Origin: Sporichthya polymorpha DSM 43042
GTDB taxonomy: Bacteria > Actinomycetota > Actinomycetes > Sporichthyales > Sporichthyaceae
Direction: 5' to 3'
Length of the DNA stretch: 64,000 nucleotides
Assembly: GCF_000384115.1 (NCBI RefSeq)
Contig: NZ_KB913029.1
Coordinates: 2,827,057-2,891,056 of the forward strand
Below, piece after piece: positions 8,624 to 16,126 of this stretch (within the stretch, counting starts at the first letter, position 1; each line of letters opens with the position of its first letter). The notes beneath the pieces were generated by a model, which was not told the origin of the DNA, made no database searches, and worked only from the letters and a program-made list of their open reading frames with translations. The position numbers and the translations under genes were made by a program.

Positions 8624-10632
8624 ACTACCCCCACCTGTTCACCCCCCTCGCGCTGGGACACCTGACGTTGCCCAACCGGGTCCTGATGGGCTCGATGCAC
8701 CTCGGGCTGGAGGAGGCCCCCGGTGGTTTCGAGCGCATGGCGGCGTTCTACGCCGAGCGTGCGCGGGGCGGCGTGGCGCTGATGGTCACCGGCGGCATCG
8801 CGCCCAGCGAGGTCGGCCGGCCGATGGAACGCGGCGCCACGATGACCTCCGCCGCGGACGTGCTTGACCACCGCATAGTCACCGAAGCCGTCCACGCCGC
8901 CGGCGGCCGGATCGTCATGCAGGTGCTGCACTTCGGGCGGTACGCCAAGCACGAGGGCCTCGTCGCACCGAGCGCGATCCGCGCGCCCATCAACCACCTG
9001 ACGCCGCGTGAGATGACGACCGACGAGGTCGACCGCACGGTCGACGACTTCGCCCGGGCCGCCGAGCTCGCCCGCGAGGCGGGGTACGACGGCGTCGAGA
9101 TCATGGGTTCCGAGGGCTACCTGATCAACACCTTCCTCGCCGGCTGCACCAACCGGCGCACCGACGAGTGGGGCGGCGACGCCCGGGCCCGCATGCGCTT
9201 CCCGCTGGAGATCGTGCGCCGCACCCGTGATCGGGTCGGGTCCGACTTCCTGCTCCTGTTCCGGCTGTCGATGCTCGACCTCGTCCCGGGGGGATCGACG
9301 CTGGCGGAGACCCTTGAGCTCGCCAAGGAGCTCGAGGCCGCGGGGGTCGACATCCTCAACACCGGCATCGGCTGGCACGAGGCGCGGGTGCCGACGATCG
9401 CGACCCCGGTCCCGCGGGCCGCGTTCGCCGAGGTGACCCGGCGGCTGCGCACCGGCGTCGGCATCCCGGTCGCCGCGAGCAATCGCATCAACACTCCCGA
9501 GGTCGCCGAGTTCCTCCTCGCCGACGGGGTGGCCGACCTGGTGTCGATGGCCCGGCCGCTGCTCGCCGACCCGGACTTCGTCGTCAAGGCCCAGGCCGGT
9601 CAGGCCGAGCGGATCAACACCTGCATCGGGTGCAACCAGGCCTGCATCGACCACACGCTCGACGGCCGGATCACCTCGTGTCTGGTCAATCCGCGTGCCT
9701 GCCACGAGACGCTGCTCGACCTCTCCCCGACCCGGCTGCGCAAGCGCGTCGCGGTCGTCGGGGCCGGTCCGGCCGGGATGTCCGCCGCGCTCACGGCGGC
9801 CCGGCGTGGGCACGAGGTCGTCCTGCACGACGCGGCTGACGTGATCGGTGGTCAGTTCGATCTCGCCCGGCGGATCCCGGGCAAGGAGGAGTTCGCCGAG
9901 ACCCTGCGCTACTTCGCGGCCGAGCTGGTCGCAGCCGGCGTCCGGTTGGAGCTGGGCCGGCGCGTGCTGGCGGCGGACCTCACCGGGTTCGACGAGGTCG
10001 TCCTCGCCACCGGGGTCGACCCGCGCGTCCCCGAGCTCGAGGGCATCGACCACCCCAAGGTCGTCGGGTATCTGGAGGTCCTGCGCGGCGAGGTGACCGT
10101 CGGCGCGCGCGTGGCGATCGTGGGCGCGGGCGGGGTCGGCTTCGACGTCGCGGCCTTCCTGACCCAGGACGGACCGTCGGTCAGCACCGACGTCGAACTG
10201 TTCTTCCAGCACTGGGGCGTCGACCCCGACTTCCTCGCCCCCGGCGGCCTGGTCGACGCTGGCCCGGCGCACTCCGCGCGGACGGTCCACCTCCTGCAGC
10301 GCAGGAGCAGCAAGCCGGGGGAGGGGCTCGGTCTCACCACCGGGTGGATCCATCGCACCGAGCTCGCGCGCCGCGGCGTGCGTATGGTCGCCGGCGTGAC
10401 CTACCGCCGCGTCGACGACGAGGGTTTGCACATCGAGACCGGCAACGGACCGCTCACTCTGGAGGTGGACCACGTGGTGATCTGTGCAGGACAGGTGCCG
10501 CGACGCGACCTGTACGACGACCTCGTCGGGGCGGGGGTGTCGGTGCACCTGATCGGCGGGGCCGACGTCGCCGCCGAACTGGACGCCAAGCGCGCGATCG
10601 CGCAGGGCACGACGTTGGCGGCGGCGCTGTGA
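8620..10632 (+). CDS. FadH-type 2,4-dienoyl-CoA reductase / old-yellow-enzyme oxidoreductase
   Basis: 670 residues, the normal length for this trimodular family. Residues 1-370 are an FMN-binding TIM barrel of the old yellow enzyme type (LFTPLALGHLTLPNRVLMGS; QVLHFGRYAKHEG). Cysteines around 334, 337, 341 and 353 (INTCIGCNQACIDH, then TSCLVNP) fit the 4Fe-4S site. The C-terminal half has FAD and NADPH Rossmann motifs (VAVVGAGPAGMSAALTAAR; VAIVGAGGVGFDVAAFL). It reduces unsaturated CoA esters or enones with NADPH. GTG 8620 overlaps the preceding stop; a long upstream in-frame extension is ruled out by that overlap. The true substrate may be a terpenoid or steroid enone rather than a fatty acid. 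Confidence 0.9.
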   Translation: MNYPHLFTPLALGHLTLPNRVLMGSMHLGLEEAPGGFERMAAFYAERARGGVALMVTGGIAPSEVGRPMERGATMTSAADVLDHRIVTEAVHAAGGRIVMQVLHFGRYAKHEGLVAPSAIRAPINHLTPREMTTDEVDRTVDDFARAAELAREAGYDGVEIMGSEGYLINTFLAGCTNRRTDEWGGDARARMRFPLEIVRRTRDRVGSDFLLLFRLSMLDLVPGGSTLAETLELAKELEAAGVDILNTGIGWHEARVPTIATPVPRAAFAEVTRRLRTGVGIPVAASNRINTPEVAEFLLADGVADLVSMARPLLADPDFVVKAQAGQAERINTCIGCNQACIDHTLDGRITSCLVNPRACHETLLDLSPTRLRKRVAVVGAGPAGMSAALTAARRGHEVVLHDAADVIGGQFDLARRIPGKEEFAETLRYFAAELVAAGVRLELGRRVLAADLTGFDEVVLATGVDPRVPELEGIDHPKVVGYLEVLRGEVTVGARVAIVGAGGVGFDVAAFLTQDGPSVSTDVELFFQHWGVDPDFLAPGGLVDAGPAHSARTVHLLQRRSSKPGEGLGLTTGWIHRTELARRGVRMVAGVTYRRVDDEGLHIETGNGPLTLEVDHVVICAGQVPRRDLYDDLVGAGVSVHLIGGADVAAELDAKRAIAQGTTLAAAL

Positions 10633-11063
10633 GCGAACTCCTGAATCTCCCCCCGGCGGTGGCGAAGGGCCTGGCGGCCTGGCACCACATGGTCGCGACC
10701 AAGGACCTGTCCGGCCTGGAGTCGCTGATCCACCCGAACGCGACCTTCTCCTCGCCCGCTTACTGGAGCCCCTACACCGGTTCGGCCGCGGTGACGCACG
10801 TGCTGCAGACCGCGATCTCGGTCTTCTCCGACTTCACCTACCATCGGCAGTTCGCCACCGAGGACGGTCACCACATCACGCTCGAGTTCTCCGCGAAGGT
10901 GGGCGAACTGGAGCTCAAGGGCGTCGACCTCATCGGCTACGACGCCGACGGTCTCATCGAGCGGTTCGAGGTGATGATCCGTCCGTTGCGTTCGCTCGCG
11001 GCCCTGGCCGAGGCGATGAAGCAGCGCGTCGACCTCACCGTCCTGGGCAAGGCGCCGCGATGA
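10629..11063 (+). CDS. NTF2/SnoaL-like protein
   Basis: 144 residues, GTG start overlapping the FadH-like stop. The pattern WHHMVATKDLSGLESLIHPNATFSS, followed by the aromatic-rich YWSPYTGSAAVTHVL, is that of the NTF2-like (SnoaL, ketosteroid-isomerase-like) cone fold. Members serve as small isomerases, cyclases, hydrolases or ligand-binding proteins. It is the last gene of the 3445-11063 run, so it probably acts on, or binds, an intermediate of that pathway. Catalytic residues cannot be assigned from the sequence alone. Confidence 0.8.
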   Translation: MSELLNLPPAVAKGLAAWHHMVATKDLSGLESLIHPNATFSSPAYWSPYTGSAAVTHVLQTAISVFSDFTYHRQFATEDGHHITLEFSAKVGELELKGVDLIGYDADGLIERFEVMIRPLRSLAALAEAMKQRVDLTVLGKAPR

Positions 11064-11095
11064 GGGTCAGCGCGTCGGCTGGGTAGTTTGACCGG

Positions 11096-11578
11096 GTGAG
11101 CATCGAGGGCCCGGTCTTCGATCGGAACGAGACCCCGCTGCAGCGCCTCGATCGGCACTGGGCCGAACTGCTGCAGGAGGTGCGGGTCGTCCAGACCGGC
11201 GTCCAACTGCTGACGGCGTTCCTGCTGATCCTCCCGTTCCAGGACCGGTTCTGGGAGCTCAGCGACCGGTCCCGGGGGCTCTACCTCGTCGCGGTCGCGC
11301 TGTCGGTGACGTCCACCGGCTGCCTGATCACACCGGTCGCCATGCACCGGCTGCTCTTCCGCCAGGGCGCCCGACCCCAGCTCGTCAACGTCGCCCAGAA
11401 GTTCGCCCTCGCCGGCATCGCCCTCCTCGGCGCGGCTGTCTGTGCCGTCCTCACCCTGACCTTCGGCATCGTCGCCGGCACCGCCTGGGGCATCACCGCG
11501 GGCTGCCTCGCCCTCGCGTTCTTCGGCACCGCCTGGCTCGTGGTGCCCCTTCTGATCAAGCGTCAGCTCAGGGCCTGA
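11096..11578 (+). CDS. DUF6328 four-helix membrane protein
   Basis: 160 residues, GTG start. A polar amino end (ETPLQRLDRHWAELLQEVRV) leads to four hydrophobic segments: GVQLLTAFLLILPF, GLYLVAVALSVTSTGCLI, FALAGIALLGAAVCAVLTLTF and a last one ending WLVVPLLIKRQ. This is the architecture of the actinobacterial DUF6328 family, of unknown function. It starts 33 bp after the NTF2-like gene and may be co-transcribed, but nothing links it to the catabolic pathway. Confidence 0.75.
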   Translation: MSIEGPVFDRNETPLQRLDRHWAELLQEVRVVQTGVQLLTAFLLILPFQDRFWELSDRSRGLYLVAVALSVTSTGCLITPVAMHRLLFRQGARPQLVNVAQKFALAGIALLGAAVCAVLTLTFGIVAGTAWGITAGCLALAFFGTAWLVVPLLIKRQLRA

Positions 11579-11650
11579 GCGCTGAACGCGGCGCCCCGCC
11601 GCGCGGGTGAGCTGGGTTGTGGGTGGCGCCGCCCAGAATGCGATTGGAGC

Positions 11651-11680
11651 ACACTATGTAGAACATAGACACTATAGAAC
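11651..11680 (+). promoter_or_regulatory. Repeat operator of the toxin-antitoxin pair
   Basis: An A+T-rich patch directly before the toxin gene holds two direct copies of ACACTAT(GT)AGAAC, at 11651-11664 and 11669-11680. The first copy also lies within the perfect palindrome CTATGT-AGA-ACATAG (11654-11668). TATAGA at 11673-11678 is a good -10. Overlapping repeats and a -10 are what an autoregulated toxin-antitoxin promoter should look like; binding by the downstream HTH antitoxin is inferred. Confidence 0.6.
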
Positions 11681-11696
11681 GCTGGGGTTATGCTGG

Positions 11697-12065
11697 GTGG
11701 AGCGGTGGGAAGTTCGTCTGTTGCCCGAGGTCGAGGACTGGTTCGAGCAGTTGGAGCCGGATCTCGCCGATCGGGTGGCCGGTGCAATCGCGCGGTTGGC
11801 GGAAGAGGGGCCCGGGTGCGGGCGGCCGACGGTTGACAGCATCAAGGGTTCCAAGGTTCACAACTTGAAGGAGTTGCGTCCGGTCACCGGAAGGCGGAGC
11901 GCGCTGCGGATCCTGTTCGCTTTCGATCCGGCGCGACGAGCCGTCCTGTTGGTCGCCGGAGACAAGGTCAACAATTGGAGCAAGTGGTATCGGGACGCGA
12001 TCCCGACGGCTGAACGACGTCACGCAGCTTGGCTCGCTGGAGAGTACGGAGACGACGATGAGTGA
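11697..12065 (+). CDS. HigB/RelE-like toxin (phage Gp49-like family)
   Basis: 122 residues from GTG 11697. Sequence features of the HigB/Gp49 branch of the RelE/ParE superfamily are VERWEVRLLPEVEDWFEQL at the start, a central SKVHNLKELRP, RSALRILFAFDPARRAVLL, then GDKVNNWSKWYRDAIPTAE. Members are ribosome-dependent mRNA nucleases neutralised by a partner antitoxin. The frame is open further upstream, but the operator patch at 11651-11680 lies there, so the GTG behind it is the sensible start even though no strong ribosome site precedes it. It overlaps the antitoxin gene by 8 bp. Its codon use is less G+C-biased than neighbouring genes, suggesting acquisition by transfer. Confidence 0.8.
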   Translation: MERWEVRLLPEVEDWFEQLEPDLADRVAGAIARLAEEGPGCGRPTVDSIKGSKVHNLKELRPVTGRRSALRILFAFDPARRAVLLVAGDKVNNWSKWYRDAIPTAERRHAAWLAGEYGDDDE

Positions 12066-12417
12066 CACGAGCGGCAAGAAGCGCCCGGCTCGCGCGTGGT
12101 CTGCCGTGCGAGAGGAGGCCCTGCGCCGAGGTCAGATCACGGAGGAAGGCGTCGCCCGGGCCCGCGACGTGCACGTTGCGCTGGAGAAGGCATACGCGTT
12201 GCGCGAGGTCCGCAGGTTGCGCGCCGTGACTCAGGAGACCTTGGCCACTCAGATGAAGGTCTCCCAGCCCCGTATTTCCGCCATCGAACGTGGTGAGCTC
12301 TCTCGGACCGAGATCGGGACGTTGAAGGCCTACGTGGAGGCGCTCGGCGGCAAGCTGCGGGTTGTCGCCGACTTCGAGGACCGAACGGTCACTTTGGACG
12401 ACGAAGCCTCCGTGTGA
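12058..12417 (+). CDS. HigA-like XRE-family antitoxin
   Basis: 119 residues. A basic N-terminal region (WSAVREEALRRGQITEEG) is followed by an XRE helix-turn-helix at about residues 55-105 (LRAVTQETLATQMKVSQPRI, then SAIERGELSRTEIGTLKAYV). The last third (GGKLRVVADFEDRTVTL) is typical of antitoxins partnered with Gp49-like toxins. It would bind the toxin and repress the shared promoter through the repeats at 11651-11680. The toxin-first gene order and the 8-bp overlap are those of higBA loci. Confidence 0.85.
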   Translation: MSDTSGKKRPARAWSAVREEALRRGQITEEGVARARDVHVALEKAYALREVRRLRAVTQETLATQMKVSQPRISAIERGELSRTEIGTLKAYVEALGGKLRVVADFEDRTVTLDDEASV

Positions 12418-12445
12418 CGGCCTCGAAGTTTGGACTGACGGCAGA

Positions 12446-12991
12446 TCAGAACTTCAGCATCGGGGCGGGGCGCAGGGGGTTCTCGCGGATCCCGCGGGCG
12501 GCGGCGCGGACGAGGAGTGGTCGGAAACCGCGGGCGGGATAGGTGGCGGTCAGCGCCCGGTAGTCGGACCGGCGGGCGCCGGGGACGTTGATGAGCCCGG
12601 CGGCGACGTCGGTCAGGTCGGCGCGACGGAAGGCCTCGACCAGCGGGTCGTCGTGCCGGGCCTTCCGGATGCGGTGGTGCTCGGTGATCATCGCGGCGAC
12701 GAGGTCGGCCTGGGGTGCGCCGGGGCCGCCGAGCTCCTCGACGGCGCGCGCGGCCGACGGCGGGAGGTAGTCCCAGGTCCGGTCGAACCAGATTCCGGCG
12801 TCGTGGAAGAACGCCGCGACGCCGAGGGCGTCGGCGGTGTCCGGACGGACCTCGGTCTGCAGACCGACGAGCCCGATGACGCGGTGCACGTGCCCGCGGT
12901 AGATCGGCAGCGTCGGACCGAACGTCCCCGCGTTCTTCTCGAGCAGGGCGTCCGCGACCTCGTGGGCGCGGTCGAGCGGGGCAGTGGTCAC
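12446..12991 (-). CDS. HD-domain metal-dependent phosphohydrolase-like protein
   Basis: 181 residues, GTG start with GGGAG six bases upstream. Histidine and aspartate positions fit an HD fold: RGHVHRV near residue 33, AAFFHDAGIWFD near residue 60, ITEHHR near residue 102 and ADLTDV near residue 122. HD proteins hydrolyse phosphate esters such as nucleotides, or have lost activity; the substrate is not evident. It converges on the antitoxin gene and is divergent from the dienelactone hydrolase at 13029, with only 37 bp between the start codons, so the two may share a regulatory region. Confidence 0.75.
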   Translation of the reverse strand: MTTAPLDRAHEVADALLEKNAGTFGPTLPIYRGHVHRVIGLVGLQTEVRPDTADALGVAAFFHDAGIWFDRTWDYLPPSAARAVEELGGPGAPQADLVAAMITEHHRIRKARHDDPLVEAFRRADLTDVAAGLINVPGARRSDYRALTATYPARGFRPLLVRAAARGIRENPLRPAPMLKF

Positions 12992-13028
12992 GGTGATCTC
13001 CCGTCGGTGGGTGTTCTAGCGTGCTCTC

Positions 13029-13757
13029 GTGGAGATTCCGAGCGCAATCCTGGACACCGAAACGCCCGACGGCCCGATGGCGGTGCTGGTCAAGCGCCCG
13101 GCCGCGGGGGAGTTCCCGACCGTCGCGATGTTCCACGACGGGCCCGGCATCCGGACCGCGACGCACGTCTTCTCCGAGAAGCTCGCCGGCGCGGGATACC
13201 AGGTCGTGGTGCCCGACCTCTTCCACCGCCACGGCCGTCTGATCGGTTTCGAGCCGGCCCAGCGCGCCGCCGACCCGTCGATCGGCGAGCGGATGATGGG
13301 CATGGTCCGCAGCCTCACCGACGACGGGATCCAGGCCGACATGGACGCCGCGCTCGCCGCAGCCGGTGTCGACCCGGCGCAGCCCGTGGTGACCATCGGG
13401 TTCTGCCTCGGCGCTCGCGCGGCCACCCGTGCGGTGCTGACCCGGCCCGAGCGGTACGTCGCCGGGGCGCTGTGGCACCCGTCGTTCCTGGCGGACGACG
13501 CCGATACCTCCCCGCACCGGCGCGGCGCCGAGCTGACCCGTCCGCTGTACATCGGGATCGGCGGCGCGGACCAGATCCAGCCGCAGGAGAAGCAGCAGCC
13601 GTTCCTCGACGCGGCGCTCCCGACCGGTCTGGTCGACCTTGTCGTCTTCGACGGCGCCGACCACGGCTACACCTGGCCCGACCACCCCAGTTACCACGAG
13701 CAGGCCGCCACGGTGAGCTTCGAACGGACCACTGCGCTGTTCGCGAAGGCCCTCTGA
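13029..13757 (+). CDS. Dienelactone hydrolase family protein
   Basis: 242-residue alpha/beta hydrolase. The nucleophile is Cys in TIGFCLGARAA (near residue 122), as in true dienelactone hydrolases, with Asp/His partners in VVFDGADHGYTW near residue 205. GPGIRTATHVF and the early Glu-containing strand fit the family. It hydrolyses lactones or esters in the cytoplasm; the classic role is opening dienelactone in chlorocatechol breakdown, but many actinobacterial members have other substrates. purU follows after 14 bp, and no pathway partner is next to it. Confidence 0.88.
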   Translation: MEIPSAILDTETPDGPMAVLVKRPAAGEFPTVAMFHDGPGIRTATHVFSEKLAGAGYQVVVPDLFHRHGRLIGFEPAQRAADPSIGERMMGMVRSLTDDGIQADMDAALAAAGVDPAQPVVTIGFCLGARAATRAVLTRPERYVAGALWHPSFLADDADTSPHRRGAELTRPLYIGIGGADQIQPQEKQQPFLDAALPTGLVDLVVFDGADHGYTWPDHPSYHEQAATVSFERTTALFAKAL

Positions 13758-13771
13758 GGGATCATGCTCGG

Positions 13772-14638
13772 ATGAGCGCGCACTACGTCCTTACTCTCGG
13801 CTGCCCCGACCGCACCGGCATCGTCGCCCGAATTGCCTCGTTCCTCTCCGATGCGGGCGGTTGGATCACCGAGGCGGCCTACCACGCCGACCCCGACACG
13901 AACTGGTTCTTCACCCGCCAGGTGGTGCGCGCAGACTCTCTGTCCTTCGGTCTGGAGGAGCTGCGCGACCGCTTCGCGACCCTCGCCGCCGAGCTCGGCG
14001 CCGACGCCGACTGGCGCGTCAGCGACACCACGCAGCCGGGCCGGGTCGTGATCCTGGTCTCCAAGGAGGGCCACTGCCTGTACGACCTGCTGGGTCGCTA
14101 CGCGGGCAACGACCTCCCGATGGAGGTGCGGGCCGTCATCGGCAACCACAAGGACCTGGAGTCGATCACCGCCGCGCACGGCATCCCGTTCCACTACGTG
14201 CCGTTCCCCGGCCCGGGCGAGGACAAGACCGCCTCGTTCGAGGAGGTCCGCCGGCTGGTCGACGCCGAGGACCCGGACGCGATCGTGCTCGCGAAGTTCA
14301 TGCAGATCGTCCCGGACTGGCTGTGCGAGCGCTGGGCCGGACGGGCGATCAACATCCACCACAGCTTTCTGCCGTCGTTCGTCGGCGGCCGGCCGTACCA
14401 CCAGGCCGCCGAGCGCGGCGTCAAGCTGGTCGGCGCGACCTGCCACTACGTCACCGCCGAGCTCGACGCGGGCCCGATCATCGAGCAGGACGTCATCCGC
14501 GTCGACCACTCCGACGCCGTCGCCGACATGGTCCTCAAGGGCCGTGACATCGAGAAGGTCGTCCTCGCCCGCGGCCTCCGCTGGCACCTGGAGGACCGCG
14601 TCCTCGTCCACGGGAACAAGACCGTCGTCTTCCACTGA
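13772..14638 (+). CDS. purU: Formyltetrahydrofolate deformylase
   Basis: 288 residues, full length for PurU. The N-terminal ACT domain (YVLTLGCPDRTGIVARIASF) senses small molecules. The C-terminal formyltransferase-type fold has VLVSKEGHCLYDLL-like start residues, FMQIVPDWLCERW, and the catalytic block INIHHSFLPSFVGG with the Asn-His pair, then HYVTAELDAGPII. It releases formate and tetrahydrofolate from 10-formyl-THF, balancing one-carbon pools for purine synthesis. The start ATG is well separated from artefactual upstream extension. A bidirectional hairpin terminator follows directly. Confidence 0.94.
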   Translation: MSAHYVLTLGCPDRTGIVARIASFLSDAGGWITEAAYHADPDTNWFFTRQVVRADSLSFGLEELRDRFATLAAELGADADWRVSDTTQPGRVVILVSKEGHCLYDLLGRYAGNDLPMEVRAVIGNHKDLESITAAHGIPFHYVPFPGPGEDKTASFEEVRRLVDAEDPDAIVLAKFMQIVPDWLCERWAGRAINIHHSFLPSFVGGRPYHQAAERGVKLVGATCHYVTAELDAGPIIEQDVIRVDHSDAVADMVLKGRDIEKVVLARGLRWHLEDRVLVHGNKTVVFH

Positions 14639-14692
14639 CCGTAACGTCAGCGGAATCGAGCGCTATAGCGCGCGATCTCGCTGACGTTACGG
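14639..14692. terminator. Bidirectional terminator hairpin between purU and the sensor kinase gene
   Basis: Perfect 14-bp inverted repeat CCGTAACGTCAGCG (14639-14652) and its complement (14679-14692); the inner sequence is itself nearly palindromic around CGCTATAGCG. The left arm begins right after the purU stop, and the right arm contains the TAA stop of the convergent kinase gene (14687-14689). It can therefore end transcripts from both sides. Confidence 0.8.
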
Positions 14693-16126
14693 CCCGCGCT
14701 CCGTCAACGGAAGCCGGACGATGAAGCGGGTGTCGCCGGGGACGGAGGAGACGGTGAGATCGCCGCCGTGGCGTTCGACGACGATGCGGTAGGAGATGTC
14801 GAGGCCGAGCCCGCTGCCCTGACCGACGGGCTTGGTGGTGAAGAACGGCTGGAAGATCTTGAGCTGGAGTTCGGGCGGGACGCCGGGGCCGGTGTCGCAG
14901 ATCTCCACCTTGACGAAGTCGTTGTCCCGACAGCTGCGGACCGTCAGGGTCCCCTCGCCGTTCATCGCCTGCAGCGCGTTGTCGATCAGGTTCGTCCAGA
15001 CCTGATTGACCTCGGCCGGGTAGACCGGCACCGGGGGGAGGTCGCGGTCGAGCTCCTTGACGATCTGGATGCCCTCGGCCTTGCCGGCCATCAGCATCAG
15101 GGTGCTCTTCAGCCCGAGATGGATGTCGACGCGCTCGTAGGGGGTGCGGTCCATGTGCGAGTACTGCTTGGCGGCGCCGACGAGGGTGGAGATGCGCGTG
15201 ACGGAGTCGGTGATCTCGGTCAGCAGCGTCTCGGTCTCCAGCGCGGAGGCGAGCCAGTGCAGGGCCGGTTCGAGCATCTCGGCCGGCACACCGCCCTGGA
15301 TCCGAGCCAGACAGGAGTTGGACGTGCCGGCGGCGGCGAAGATCGGCGCGAGCTGCCAGCCGCTGGTGACGCCACGCTCGTCCATCCAGTCGGAGAGTTC
15401 GTCCTCGCGTTCGGACGCCTCCAGCGCCGTGAGGTCCGGCGCCTTCGCGGCGAGGGTGACGGCCTCCTCCTGGGTCTCGACGAGCAGCCGCAGCACGTCG
15501 CGGTCGATCTGGTCGTCCGCGAGCTTGGCCAGCTTGTGCCTCATCGTGCCGACGCGCTCGCGCAGCCCGGCCGTCGCGCGGACCGCGGCCGCGGCGGGGT
15601 TGTTGAGCTCGTGCGTGAGGCCGGCGGAGAGAGCGCCGAGCGCGAGCAGTTGCTCGCGTCGTCCGACCCGCTCCTGGCTGTTGCGCATCCCGATGAACAT
15701 GCCGTCGAGCAGGTGCAGCGCCATGGGAAACCAGGTCTGCATCAGTTCGACCAGCGTCGCGGCGCGCATCACGAGGACGCGGGCGTCCTGGACCACGTGG
15801 ACCGACACCGTGTACCGCTGGGCGGTCTCGTCCCGGACGAAGGCGCGCATCGCGCCGGCGTACGCGCCGACCGTGCTGCTGCGGTTCACCTCGACCTCGT
15901 CGCGGCCGACGCGCTGGCACAGGCGGATCTCGCCGTCGAGCAGGAGGAGGAAGACCTCGGCGGGGTCGCCCTCGCGCAGCAGGGTCTCGCCCGCGGACGC
16001 CTCGGCCACCCAGGCGCGTTCGGTGACCCAGGCGAGCTGTTCCTCGGTGAGGTGCTCGAAGAGGAACAGGTCGCCCACCTGATCGGGCGTCAGGCGGACA
16101 CCCGTGTCGATCACGATGTCGGTCAT
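14687..16126 (-). CDS. Sensor histidine kinase with N-terminal cyclic-nucleotide-binding domain
   Basis: 479 residues, soluble, with no membrane helices. Residues about 15-135 form a CRP-like cyclic-nucleotide-binding domain (LFEHLTEEQLAWVTERA, GETLLREGDPAEVFLLLLDG). The kinase core has the phospho-acceptor His172 in GLTHELNNPAAA, the N box (NQVWTNLIDNALQAM), the G1 box (DTGPGVPPEL) and the G2 box (GQGSGLGLDIS). The start overlaps by 4 bp (ATGA) the stop of the fused response regulator, so the two are coupled and very likely a cognate pair. The likely input is a ligand bound by the CNB domain, and the output the flavoprotein partner. Confidence 0.9.
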   Translation of the reverse strand: MTDIVIDTGVRLTPDQVGDLFLFEHLTEEQLAWVTERAWVAEASAGETLLREGDPAEVFLLLLDGEIRLCQRVGRDEVEVNRSSTVGAYAGAMRAFVRDETAQRYTVSVHVVQDARVLVMRAATLVELMQTWFPMALHLLDGMFIGMRNSQERVGRREQLLALGALSAGLTHELNNPAAAAVRATAGLRERVGTMRHKLAKLADDQIDRDVLRLLVETQEEAVTLAAKAPDLTALEASEREDELSDWMDERGVTSGWQLAPIFAAAGTSNSCLARIQGGVPAEMLEPALHWLASALETETLLTEITDSVTRISTLVGAAKQYSHMDRTPYERVDIHLGLKSTLMLMAGKAEGIQIVKELDRDLPPVPVYPAEVNQVWTNLIDNALQAMNGEGTLTVRSCRDNDFVKVEICDTGPGVPPELQLKIFQPFFTTKPVGQGSGLGLDISYRIVVERHGGDLTVSSVPGDTRFIVRLPLTERGP

